A DNA stretch of 9,262 nt from JBBAEA01 sp041656175. GTDB taxonomy: Bacteria > Myxococcota_A > Bradymonadia > UBA4248. The notes under the pieces were generated by a model, which did no database searches, was not told where the DNA came from, and saw nothing but the letters and a program-made list of their open reading frames with translations. Both the position numbers and the translations under genes were made by a program. Shown here piece after piece: positions 1 to 6,384 of this stretch (position 1 is its first letter; each line of letters begins with the position of its first letter). Where the stretch lies: positions 1 to 9,262 of the forward strand of contig JBBAEA010000134.1 of the NCBI GenBank assembly GCA_041656175.1, written 5' to 3'.

Positions 1-1316
1 GATTTTATTGATTTATTGAACTAGCCAGCAAAAACAACATAATAGCTACCACCCCGAACTCAAGACACACGCATAAGTCACCACTCCACCCTCGCAAGGC
101 ATTCCAATAACACGCCCCCCAAAACCTCCCCGCGATCAGCGCTCAAAAACCACAACTCGCCTGCTAAGCCATTGATTTTCTTGACTTATTGAGTTTGCCG
201 CCAATAACAACATAATAGTTACCACCCCGAATTCAAGACAAACGCATAAGTCGCCACTCCGCCTCGGCAAAGCATTCAAATCCCCCCCCCAAAAAAAACT
301 CCCCACGATCAGCGCTCAAAACTCACAACTCGCCTGCTAAGCCATAGATTTTATTGACTTATCAAATTTACCACCAAAAACAACATAATAGTTACAACCC
401 CGAACTCAAGACAAACGCATAAGTCACCACTCCACCCTCGCAAGGCATTCCAATCCCCTCCCCAAAAACCTCCCCGCGATCAGCGCTCAAAACTCACAAC
501 TCGCCTGCTAAGCGATTGATTTTGTTGATTTATTGAGATAGCCACCAAAAACAACATAATAGTTCCCACCCCGAACTCAAGACACACGCATAAGTCGCCA
601 CTCCGACTCGGCAAAGCATTCCAATAACACGCCCCCAACCCTCCCCGCGATCAGCGCTCAAAACTCACAACTCGCCTGCTAAGTCATTGATTTTATTGAT
701 TTATTGAACTAGCCAGCAAAAACAACATAATAGCTACCACCCCGAACTCAAGACACACGCATAAGTCACCACTCCACCCTCGCAAGGCATTCCAATCCCC
801 TCCCCAAAAACCTCCCCACGAACAGCGCTCAAAACTCACAACTCGCCTGCTAAGTCATTGATTTTATTGATTTATTGAACTAGCCAGCAAAAACAACATA
901 ATAGTTCCCACCCCGAACTCAAGACACACGCATAAGTCGCCACTCCGACTCGGCAAAGCATTCCAATACCCCCCAACCCTCCCCACGATCAGCGCTCAAA
1001 GACCACAACTCGCCTGCTAAGTTATTGATTTTCTTGACTTATTGAGCTTGCCACCAAAAACAACATAATAGTTACAACCCCGAACTCAAGACAAACGCAT
1101 AAGTCACCACTCCGTCTCGGCAAAGCATTCCAATACCCCCCAAAAAACCTCCCCGCGAACAGCGCTCAAAAACCACAACTCGCCTGCTAAGTTATTGATT
1201 TTATTGGCTTATTGAACTAGCCACCAAAAACAACATAATAGTTCACCCTGAACTCAAGACAAACGCATAAGTCACCATTCCGACTCAGCAAAGCATTCAA
1301 ATAACACCCCCAAACC
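1..1316. repeat. Tandem satellite array, about 171-bp unit, 7 full copies plus a truncated eighth
   Basis: Units start at a gatttt motif at 1, 174, 347, 518, 689, 860, 1027 and 1197, giving lengths of 173, 173, 171, 171, 171, 167 and 170 bp. The eighth stops after about 120 bp, near 1316. Three blocks are unchanged in every complete copy: acaacataatag, gcataagtc and cacaactcgcctgctaag. Length changes fall mainly in a C-run/A-run junction late in the unit, as expected of slippage. The unit is poor in G on the plus strand. It has stops in all frames (taatag, ctaag) and indels that are not multiples of three, so it does not encode a repeat protein. There are no unique spacers between repeats, so it is not a CRISPR array. 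The left end is cut by the window. Function is unknown; candidates are a structural satellite, a protein-binding array or a repeated small RNA. Confidence 0.95.
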
Positions 1317-1340
1317 TCATCATTACGGAAATCTTTTACG

Positions 1341-1365
1341 CCCAAATCAACAACATAATTGTTGT
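1341..1365. repeat. Possible decayed repeat remnant with a small hairpin
   Basis: Just past the array, acaacataattgtt at 1350-1363 is one base different from the invariant acaacataatagtt core of the satellite unit, and is preceded by a cc-caaa stretch as in the units. It has become a 6-bp perfect hairpin (acaaca, loop taat, tgttgt, 1350-1365). It could be a worn ninth copy or chance similarity. Confidence 0.35.
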
Positions 1366-1370
1366 ACGAA

Positions 1371-1413
1371 GAGACCTTTGCTCTGAAGCAAATAACTCAC
1401 TATTTTCGTAAAC
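1371..1413 (+). repeat. Dispersed GAGACCTTTGC element, left copy
   Basis: The 11-mer gagacctttgc at 1371-1381 occurs again exactly at 9050-9060 and with one change at 8995-9005, all in the same orientation. Downstream similarity to the right-hand copies is weak (a shared aaataac, then AT-rich sequence). Such a motif could be the terminus of an insertion sequence or MITE, but no transposase or matching inverted end is visible here. Confidence 0.45.
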
Positions 1414-1555
1414 GAGTAAGATCGCTCCTCGGCCATTGAATAAAAAATCAGTTCAGAGAAAGCTCACACGGTTTGTACAGAAAAAAGCTGTACCATTTTG
1501 TTTTCTTTTAGTGCCTCAGCCGCGACCAATCGCTGACATCCGTGTCGCGATTGAA

Positions 1556-1613
1556 GGGAGGGGGGCGGCGGGGAATCTTTTTTCTTTTGCAAAAAGAAAA
1601 AAGATTCCCCCCG
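1556..1613. repeat. G-tract plus 19-bp perfect hairpin, dispersed element (left copy)
   Basis: A G-rich stretch at 1556-1573 (runs of 3, 6, 2 and 4 G) leads into a perfect 19-bp inverted repeat: left arm 1570-1588, loop gca at 1589-1591, right arm 1592-1610. The stem is ggggaatc followed by a T/C tract, so the T-run lies inside the stem rather than after it. That makes it an atypical intrinsic terminator, although it could stop transcription from either side. The first about 39 bases recur at 9224-9262 with few differences, so it is a repeated element and not a local accident. Reading frames across it are compositional artefacts rich in Lys/Phe/Pro. Confidence 0.75.
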
Positions 1614-1687
1614 CGCAAAGCTCAAGTAAAGCAAAATTGGCACGCCTAAGAGTTTGACCCCACGGCAAATGCCTGTTAAAAGCATAG

Positions 1688-1768
1688 GCGCGTTTAGTTA
1701 ACTAAGCGCATTAGCAAGAGTAGCGCCGAAAATGACGCTCTAAAGAGCTTAAACTTTATATTTTCGGC
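1688..1768. repeat. Pair of nested palindromes in the leader region
   Basis: First, a perfect 12-bp palindrome, ttagttaactaa, at 1694-1705 is bracketed by gcgc at 1688-1691 and 1706-1709. Second, gccgaaaat (1725-1733) pairs with attttcggc (1760-1768), enclosing a small gctc/gagc hairpin (1737-1740 with 1745-1748). The second structure would fold as a stem within a stem in RNA. The role is unknown; it lies 230 bp upstream of the exporter gene. Confidence 0.5.
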
Positions 1769-1789
1769 CAAACTCGTATTGGGGGGGTA

Positions 1790-1907
1790 GCGCGGGATCG
1801 CCGAGGAAAAGACGCAATGAGCAAATAAAATGCGATGGATGAGCGGTTTGAGCAAATACATCGCATTTTATGATTGCGAATTGTGTCTTTTCCGAGGAAG
1901 CCCGCGC
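1790..1907. repeat. Long imperfect inverted repeat (arms about 48 bp), MITE-like
   Basis: Left arm 1790-1837 and right arm 1859-1907 are complementary with mismatches around a 21-nt loop (1838-1858). Matching blocks from the outside in are gcgcggg/cccgcgc, ggaaaaga/tcttttcc and ataaaatgcgatg/catcgcattttat. The GC-rich outer ends, AT-rich inner stem and lack of coding content resemble a small non-autonomous mobile hairpin or a structured leader. Runs of six or seven G flank both ends. Minus-strand reading across it gives a 61-codon open frame that I regard as a by-product. Confidence 0.65.
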
Positions 1908-1927
1908 GTAGGGGGGTGTCCCCCCAC
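1908..1927. repeat. GC hairpin gggggg-tgt-cccccc
   Basis: A perfect 6-bp G/C stem (1911-1916 with 1920-1925, loop tgt) directly abuts the long inverted repeat and is followed by an A-rich stretch. Read on the minus strand it is preceded by T-rich sequence and resembles the gtggggga hairpin at 7094-7111, where the same tttt-G-run-C-run-tacg order is seen. Confidence 0.5.
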
Positions 1928-1942
1928 AAAACAAAATATTAA

Positions 1943-1979
1943 ATTATTGCGATTAACGCGCTTTAATTGCGAATAATAT
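1943..1979 (+). promoter_or_regulatory. Candidate promoter/operator for the exporter-channel operon
   Basis: A near-perfect inverted repeat, attattgcgattaa (1943-1956) and ttaattgcgaataat (1963-1977), surrounds a cgcgct centre, 15-20 bases before the first start codon. A weak -10-like aataat/taatat lies at 1972-1979 and a ttgcga at 1947-1952 could be a poor -35 at long spacing. The symmetry fits a dimeric regulator site overlapping the promoter, but no experiment or consensus match supports it. Confidence 0.3.
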
Positions 1980-1997
1980 CGTTGAGATTGATTGTTT

Positions 1998-2597
1998 ATG
2001 GTTTTTATGACGTTTTTCAAGGCTCTGCTTGTAGGTTTAACCGTCGCAATCCCAGTAGGGCCAGCGGGTCTATTGTGTTTGGAGCGGGCAAGTTCGCACG
2101 GATGGCGACCAGGCTTGAGCAGCGTAATTGGGATGAATTTGGCGGACGTCCTATCGGCACTTTTGGTCGTATTGGGCGTTGGATTTTTGTCAGATTTTTT
2201 GACTGCACACCGAAGTGCTTTCGCGCTCCTTTCGGGCGTAGTGCTTTTAGTCGTGGGTGGATTCTTTTTTTGGACCAGACACCGCGCCCCGACGACACCA
2301 GCTTCAAAAGACTTAGCCTACCATGGGCTTTCGACCTTTTTACTCGCCATTTCGCCAGTAACCATGCTCATGATGGTTATGCTCTTTTCGACGCTGGGAA
2401 TTGAGGGCTTTGGGCAGAGCTTGCCGGTGATATTACTCGGCGTTGCGACTGGTTCGGTGCTGTGGGGTGTGTGCTTGCTCTTTGCGAGTAAGTGGCTCAA
2501 AGCCTTGTTGGGCGCGCGCTCGCACATACTCAAAACCATACTCGCCAGCAGCTTCGTTTTGCTGGGGCTATACTCAACATTCCTCGCCATTTCCTAG
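1998..2597 (+). CDS. LysE/RhtB-family inner-membrane exporter
   Basis: This is a polytopic inner-membrane protein of about 199 residues, the usual size for LysE/RhtB exporters of amino acids or other small solutes. The N-terminal signature is clear: an AIPVGPAGLLCLERA motif (roughly residues 17-31), then a glycine-rich second helix with the pattern R-x-G-L-x-x-x-x-G. About six hydrophobic segments can be drawn (near 7-28, 40-64, 72-92, 110-132, 141-163 and 178-198). The fourth begins SPVTML where family members often have an NP motif. The ATG at 1998 is chosen. An in-frame TTG at 1992 and an ATG at 2007 are alternatives, and ribosome-site support (gttgag at 1981) is weak for all. The stop is 12 nt before the channel gene, so the two are probably co-transcribed. 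The family call is firm; the substrate cannot be read from sequence. Confidence 0.88.
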   Translation: MVFMTFFKALLVGLTVAIPVGPAGLLCLERASSHGWRPGLSSVIGMNLADVLSALLVVLGVGFLSDFLTAHRSAFALLSGVVLLVVGGFFFWTRHRAPTTPASKDLAYHGLSTFLLAISPVTMLMMVMLFSTLGIEGFGQSLPVILLGVATGSVLWGVCLLFASKWLKALLGARSHILKTILASSFVLLGLYSTFLAIS

Positions 2598-2609
2598 CGG
2601 AGTGCACAA

Positions 2610-4355
2610 ATGCGGGGCGCATCCTCTGTAACCATTATTGCGGCGCTAAAGGAAGGGCTCCCTAAGCAACACCGAAGCACGCTGGTGAGGTTCACGCTTT
2701 TCCTGACGGTGCTCTTCATCGTTTATGCGGGTATTTTCCAGCTCATCATGGCGTATGAAGGGCGAGATTATAGCATCATCACTGGTTTTTACTGGACGCT
2801 TGTCGTAATGTCGACGATGGGTTTTGGCGACGTAGTTTTTGAGTCAGATTTAGGCAAAATCTTCTCGATGCTCGTCAATATTACTGGTCTAGTTGTCCTT
2901 ATCGTTTTGCTCCCATACATCATTATAGAGTTCATCTATAACCCGCTCGCCAAGGCTCAAAAAGATGCAAATGCGCCTCGCAGACTAGCGGAGGGAACGA
3001 AAAACCACGTAATTATTGCGCGCCACGACCACATTGCCGATGCGCTAATTATGCGCTTAAAACAGCATCATATCCCGTACGCGCTTATGGTTTCTGATCC
3101 CACGGAGGCGGAAAAATTTAGCGATCTCGGTTTTTCTGTTCTCGTTGGAAACCTCTCGCAAGTTGATTTTTACGAAAATGCGCGCATTGAAGACGCTGCA
3201 CTTTTGGCCGTCAACACCCCTTCTGACCCCATCAACACGAGCATTGTCTTTAGCGCGCGTCAGGCAAGCGAAAAGCTCCCCATCGTAGCCCTCGCCAATC
3301 GCGAGGATTCCATTGATATCCTTGAACTTGCGGGTGCGACAGAGGTTTTACACATCGCGGATTTAATGGGCGATGCACTCGCGCGTTGCACCTCCGTTGG
3401 TGGGAGTGCCCATATCATGGGTAAAATCGACGATCTGCTCATCGTCGAGGCTCGCGTCGCTGAAACATCCTTGGTTGGCCAAACTTTGCGCGAAATCGAC
3501 TTGGGCAAGAAATACAATATTACGGTTGTTGGGGTCTGGGAACGCGGAAGGTTCGAGCTCGCGGGACCACAAACGCGCATCAGTGAAAACTCTGTGCTTG
3601 TCATGGGCGTCTCCGAAGAGCAACTCGCTGCCTACAACAACAACTTCGCTAAAGCCTCGCCATCCTCTGTGTCTGGCGCTGTCGTTATTGGCGCGGGTAG
3701 CGTTGGCATCGCCACTGCTAGAGCTCTTCGCGACCGCGAAATACCCTTTTCTCTTCTCGAAAAGGAAGAAAACACTATCGTGGAACGCGAATTCAAGGAA
3801 AATATGGTCTACGGCGATGCTGCCGATATACATTTCCTAAAATCTACGTCCTTTTTTGAGGCAAGTTCGCTGATTCTTACAACGAATGACGATGATGTAA
3901 ATATTTATCTCACCTTGTATTTCAGAAAACTGCGCCCCGATGTACAGATACTCTCGCGTGCAAACAACGAGCGCACCGTCAGCGCTCTACACCACGCGGG
4001 TGCCGATTTCGTCCTCTCTACCTCCACCATGAGCTCCATCGCGCTCTTTAACCACCTCCACCAAGGTCAGTTCTACACCATGGTTGAGGGGCTCTACGCC
4101 AAAAAGCTCGCCGTCCCCCCCACCATGATTGGCAAGTCCTTGGTTAGCCTGCAATTCCGCGTCCTTACAGGCTGTTCCGTCATTGCGCTTGAGCAAAATG
4201 GCAGCATGACCATCAATCCTTCCCCCTTCGAGCCGCTTCCCGCCGATGCCGAGATCGTTGTCATCCTTACACCCGAGGCGGAAGAGCGCTTCATTAAGCA
4301 CTTTATCGACGTACCCAAAGCAGAGCAGCGAAGAACAAGCGTTAAAGCGTTGTAA
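2610..4355 (+). CDS. Two-TM potassium channel with tandem RCK (TrkA-N/TrkA-C) domains
   Basis: This 581-residue protein combines one channel subunit with two regulatory RCK modules. TM1 spans about 26-48, a pore helix ends in the filter TMGFGD (69-74, a variant of TVGYGD), and TM2 spans about 84-108. RCK1 follows: a Rossmann part at about 131-250 and a TrkA-C part at about 268-335. RCK2 follows: a Rossmann part at about 356-475 and a TrkA-C part at about 495-562. RCK2 keeps the nucleotide motif GAGSVG (361-366), an acidic residue after strand 2 (E384) and GDAAD (402-406). RCK1 has IARHDHIADA in place of GxGxxG and VGNLS in place of GDATD, so it may not bind the same ligand. The layout matches single-chain tandem-RCK channels such as GsuK/MthK relatives, where tetramers gate K+ flow by nucleotide or ion binding. 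The start ATG has GGAG at 2599-2602. It is the second gene after the exporter. Confidence 0.93.
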   Translation: MRGASSVTIIAALKEGLPKQHRSTLVRFTLFLTVLFIVYAGIFQLIMAYEGRDYSIITGFYWTLVVMSTMGFGDVVFESDLGKIFSMLVNITGLVVLIVLLPYIIIEFIYNPLAKAQKDANAPRRLAEGTKNHVIIARHDHIADALIMRLKQHHIPYALMVSDPTEAEKFSDLGFSVLVGNLSQVDFYENARIEDAALLAVNTPSDPINTSIVFSARQASEKLPIVALANREDSIDILELAGATEVLHIADLMGDALARCTSVGGSAHIMGKIDDLLIVEARVAETSLVGQTLREIDLGKKYNITVVGVWERGRFELAGPQTRISENSVLVMGVSEEQLAAYNNNFAKASPSSVSGAVVIGAGSVGIATARALRDREIPFSLLEKEENTIVEREFKENMVYGDAADIHFLKSTSFFEASSLILTTNDDDVNIYLTLYFRKLRPDVQILSRANNERTVSALHHAGADFVLSTSTMSSIALFNHLHQGQFYTMVEGLYAKKLAVPPTMIGKSLVSLQFRVLTGCSVIALEQNGSMTINPSPFEPLPADAEIVVILTPEAEERFIKHFIDVPKAEQRRTSVKAL

Positions 4356-4382
4356 TTTTAGCATACTTTTTTCTGAGAAATG

Positions 4383-4495
4383 CGCAGCCATAAGCTGTGC
4401 AAAGCACAAGCCACGTGTCGGCGAAGATCTACGACCTTACGCCCCAAGTTTGCATTTCGGCCTTAATTATGCTTATGTTCGCCGACGGGCTTGTG
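4383..4495. repeat. Hairpins in the gap between the channel gene and the HTH-like gene
   Basis: A short stem, gcgcagc/gctgtgc (about 4382-4400), is followed by a longer inverted repeat: cacaagcc plus gtcggcgaa (4405-4412, 4417-4425) with ttcgccgac plus ggcttgtg (4478-4486, 4488-4495). The intervening about 52 bases contain no T-run terminator after the stem. It sits just before the ribosome site of the next gene (aaggag at 4505-4510), so it may be a leader structure or operator, or an end signal for the channel operon. Confidence 0.5.
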
Positions 4496-4515
4496 CCCAA
4501 GTTTAAGGAGCAAAG

Positions 4516-5070
4516 GTGAAAGAACTACGCGGTGAAAGTTTAAGAGAACTCTCGGATAAGGCAGCAGAAATCGAGGCAAGGCGCCTTCTAACCATTATCA
4601 TAGCACGCCGACACCAGATGAATCGTTGGCTGGGAATTGATGCCTTTGAGCATATAGTCTATGATGAAAACTCAGGCTTAGCCATGGGCATGCTCGCTCT
4701 ATTCCGCTACGCGCGCGGTGAGAATGTTCCAGCGCCTTTGGTGCAAAGCTTCCTCGATGAGCTCTTAGCGTTGATGTTTACAGGGCTTGCGAGCGGTGTA
4801 ATGGCGCTACCCCCCTTTAACCGCATGCAAGATCGACCATGGGCTTTAGCTTGGCGCGTCGCTGAACTACGTCTCGCTATTGAACAAAAAATTCACATCG
4901 AAAGCAAACAATTCGCGCACCTTTTGGGCGTTAGCCCTATTGTGGTGCGCGAGGGCTTACAGCAACGCGGCATCAGTGACACATCACACGTCCCCGCCGA
5001 TGTACTGCAAGAATGGTTCCAATCTATTGTGGATGAAACAGCGACAACACAAAGCGACAACGTGGAGTAG
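4516..5070 (+). CDS. Uncharacterised protein with C-terminal helix-turn-helix-like segment
   Basis: I do not recognise the family. The 184-residue protein starts with GTG at 4516, fixed by an aaggag ribosome site 5 nt upstream (4505-4510). The first about 45 residues are charged and helical, with a basic run ARRHQMNRW (30-38). The middle (about 52-115) is hydrophobic-helical but not convincingly membrane-spanning. Residues 129-152 (S-K-Q-F-A-H-L-L-G-V-S then VVREGLQQRGI) match the pattern of a DNA-binding helix-turn-helix: a small helix, a GVS turn and a recognition helix beginning with V-V-R. No signal peptide or enzyme motif is visible. The stop is 3 nt before the TPR gene and the end of this gene carries that gene's ribosome site, so the two are translationally coupled. 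A regulatory or adaptor role is possible but unproven. Confidence 0.8.
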   Translation: MKELRGESLRELSDKAAEIEARRLLTIIIARRHQMNRWLGIDAFEHIVYDENSGLAMGMLALFRYARGENVPAPLVQSFLDELLALMFTGLASGVMALPPFNRMQDRPWALAWRVAELRLAIEQKIHIESKQFAHLLGVSPIVVREGLQQRGISDTSHVPADVLQEWFQSIVDETATTQSDNVE

Positions 5071-5073
5071 GCA

Positions 5074-6372
5074 ATGGGATTTTTTGACAAACTTCTAGGG
5101 CGAAACGCAGAGTGGTACTTAATAAAAGCCAAAAATGCCGCTGAACTCACAGATTTTGGCCAAGCGATGGAATTGGCGGAAAAAGGCATCAAACGCGCCA
5201 AGCAAGAGGGCGAAGATGTTGAGGAATTGACGAATTTCCACGATGAACTACGCCGTAAGGTGCTTGAACAGGCGCTCGAAAGTGCAAAAGCATATATTCG
5301 TGCAGGTAACGACGATTCTGCACAAAATTGCTTAGATCGCGCTCTTCGCCATGCAAAGAGCGAGGAGGAGAAGGCGTTAATCGACGAAGTGATCGATAAC
5401 TCCCACCAATACCGACTCGACGATGTAGAAGACGAGAAGGTGGAAGGTGCAAACGCCATGTTGAGCCTGGCTTTTGAGGACAAGTGGGCGCTTTACGTAA
5501 CGTCCCTACCCTTTGCTCAAGCTGAAGCATACGACGAGTTGGGCATTGACTTTAAGCGCGCGTGGGTTGACCTACAAGAAGGTAAACTCGACAGTGCTAT
5601 TGCGGGTTTTAGAAAATCTGAGACACAAAACCCCAAAAGCATTCACGTGATGACAGAGTTAGGACGCGCGCTCTACGCCAAGGGTGAGTTTAAGGAAGCA
5701 GAGAAACTCCTCACTAAGGCAGATCACGCCACTGAAAACATCGGCGTAAAACTACTACGCGCCGAAATTTTGTGGGCAATGAAACGCTTTGATATCGCAG
5801 AAATTGTTCTACAAGCAGCACACGATCTTGACCCAGATGATAAACATGTACTGGTAGCCATTGCTCAACACGGACTCATTGCCCAAGACTACGAATCGGG
5901 CATCGCCGCTATTGAAGCGCTCTGCGAATTGCTTCCAAGCGACTACTCCGTTTGGCGTCTAGCGGGTCGTCTATACATCGAATCGGGTGATGAAGATAAA
6001 GCCCTTGAAGCATTTGAACGCGTAAACACCTTGTTCTGGAAGCTGGATCCACAAACTAAACGACTCCAGTTTGATCCGCTATCGGTAAATACCGCCGCCG
6101 CTATTTATATCAAGCGCGGCGAGAATATTTCGCGAGCACTCGAACTCTTATTGGCGCTGCGCGAAAACACAAGTGGAGCAGATCACATAGCGATTTGTCT
6201 GCAAATGGCTCAATGTTACGACCACCTCGATGAAAGCGCAAAACGCGACGACGCGCTTGAGGAAGCAGAGCGCTACCTTGATGCCGCCGACGGTGATGAC
6301 CCCGTTTACCAAGCACTCGCACAGCTGAGCAAAAAAATACGCGCAGGCGAGCTGCGCGCGTCACAAGCGTAA
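5074..6372 (+). CDS. Cytoplasmic tetratricopeptide-repeat (TPR) protein
   Basis: This 432-residue all-helical protein has no signal peptide or membrane segment. It begins MGFFDKLLGR, a short amphipathic start common in small cytoplasmic helper proteins, then consists of degenerate TPR-type helix pairs. The clearest repeats are near 16-47, 64-95, 160-188 (AWVDLQEGKLDSAIAGFRKS), 192-216 (ELGRALYAKGEFKEAEKLL), 226-253, 260-285, 293-317 (RLAGRLYIESGDEDKALEAF), 340-364 and 373-403. TPR stacks bind partner peptides and scaffold complexes, so a binding rather than catalytic role is likely. The partner is unknown; the upstream HTH-like protein is a natural candidate. The ribosome site ggag (5064-5067) lies inside the end of the upstream gene. 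Residues 96-135 form an acidic, repeat-poor insert. The gene ends 12 nt from the convergent lipoprotein gene. Confidence 0.85.
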   Translation: MGFFDKLLGRNAEWYLIKAKNAAELTDFGQAMELAEKGIKRAKQEGEDVEELTNFHDELRRKVLEQALESAKAYIRAGNDDSAQNCLDRALRHAKSEEEKALIDEVIDNSHQYRLDDVEDEKVEGANAMLSLAFEDKWALYVTSLPFAQAEAYDELGIDFKRAWVDLQEGKLDSAIAGFRKSETQNPKSIHVMTELGRALYAKGEFKEAEKLLTKADHATENIGVKLLRAEILWAMKRFDIAEIVLQAAHDLDPDDKHVLVAIAQHGLIAQDYESGIAAIEALCELLPSDYSVWRLAGRLYIESGDEDKALEAFERVNTLFWKLDPQTKRLQFDPLSVNTAAAIYIKRGENISRALELLLALRENTSGADHIAICLQMAQCYDHLDESAKRDDALEEAERYLDAADGDDPVYQALAQLSKKIRAGELRASQA

Positions 6373-6384
6373 AGCAACTAAAGA

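Noticed and set aside
1..1316. CRISPR array
   Set aside because: Units are about 171 bp and near-identical throughout; there are no short repeats separated by unique spacers, and no cas genes nearby.
1..1316. Coding repeat protein, or eukaryotic alpha-satellite suggested by the 171-bp unit
   Set aside because: Stops fall in every frame and indels break the frame; the adjacent genes are clearly bacterial, so the unit length match is coincidence.
1570..1610. Ordinary rho-independent terminator
   Set aside because: The T-rich part is inside the stem rather than following a GC stem, and no gene ends just before it; termination remains possible but not as the standard form.
1436..1685. Overlapping 73-codon open frames on both strands
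   Set aside because: They are created by the G-tract and T/C hairpin; products are low-complexity Lys/Phe/Pro strings without ribosome sites.
1749..1934. 61-codon minus-strand open frame
   Set aside because: It spans the long inverted repeat, and its ends are homopolymeric; no ribosome site or family resemblance.
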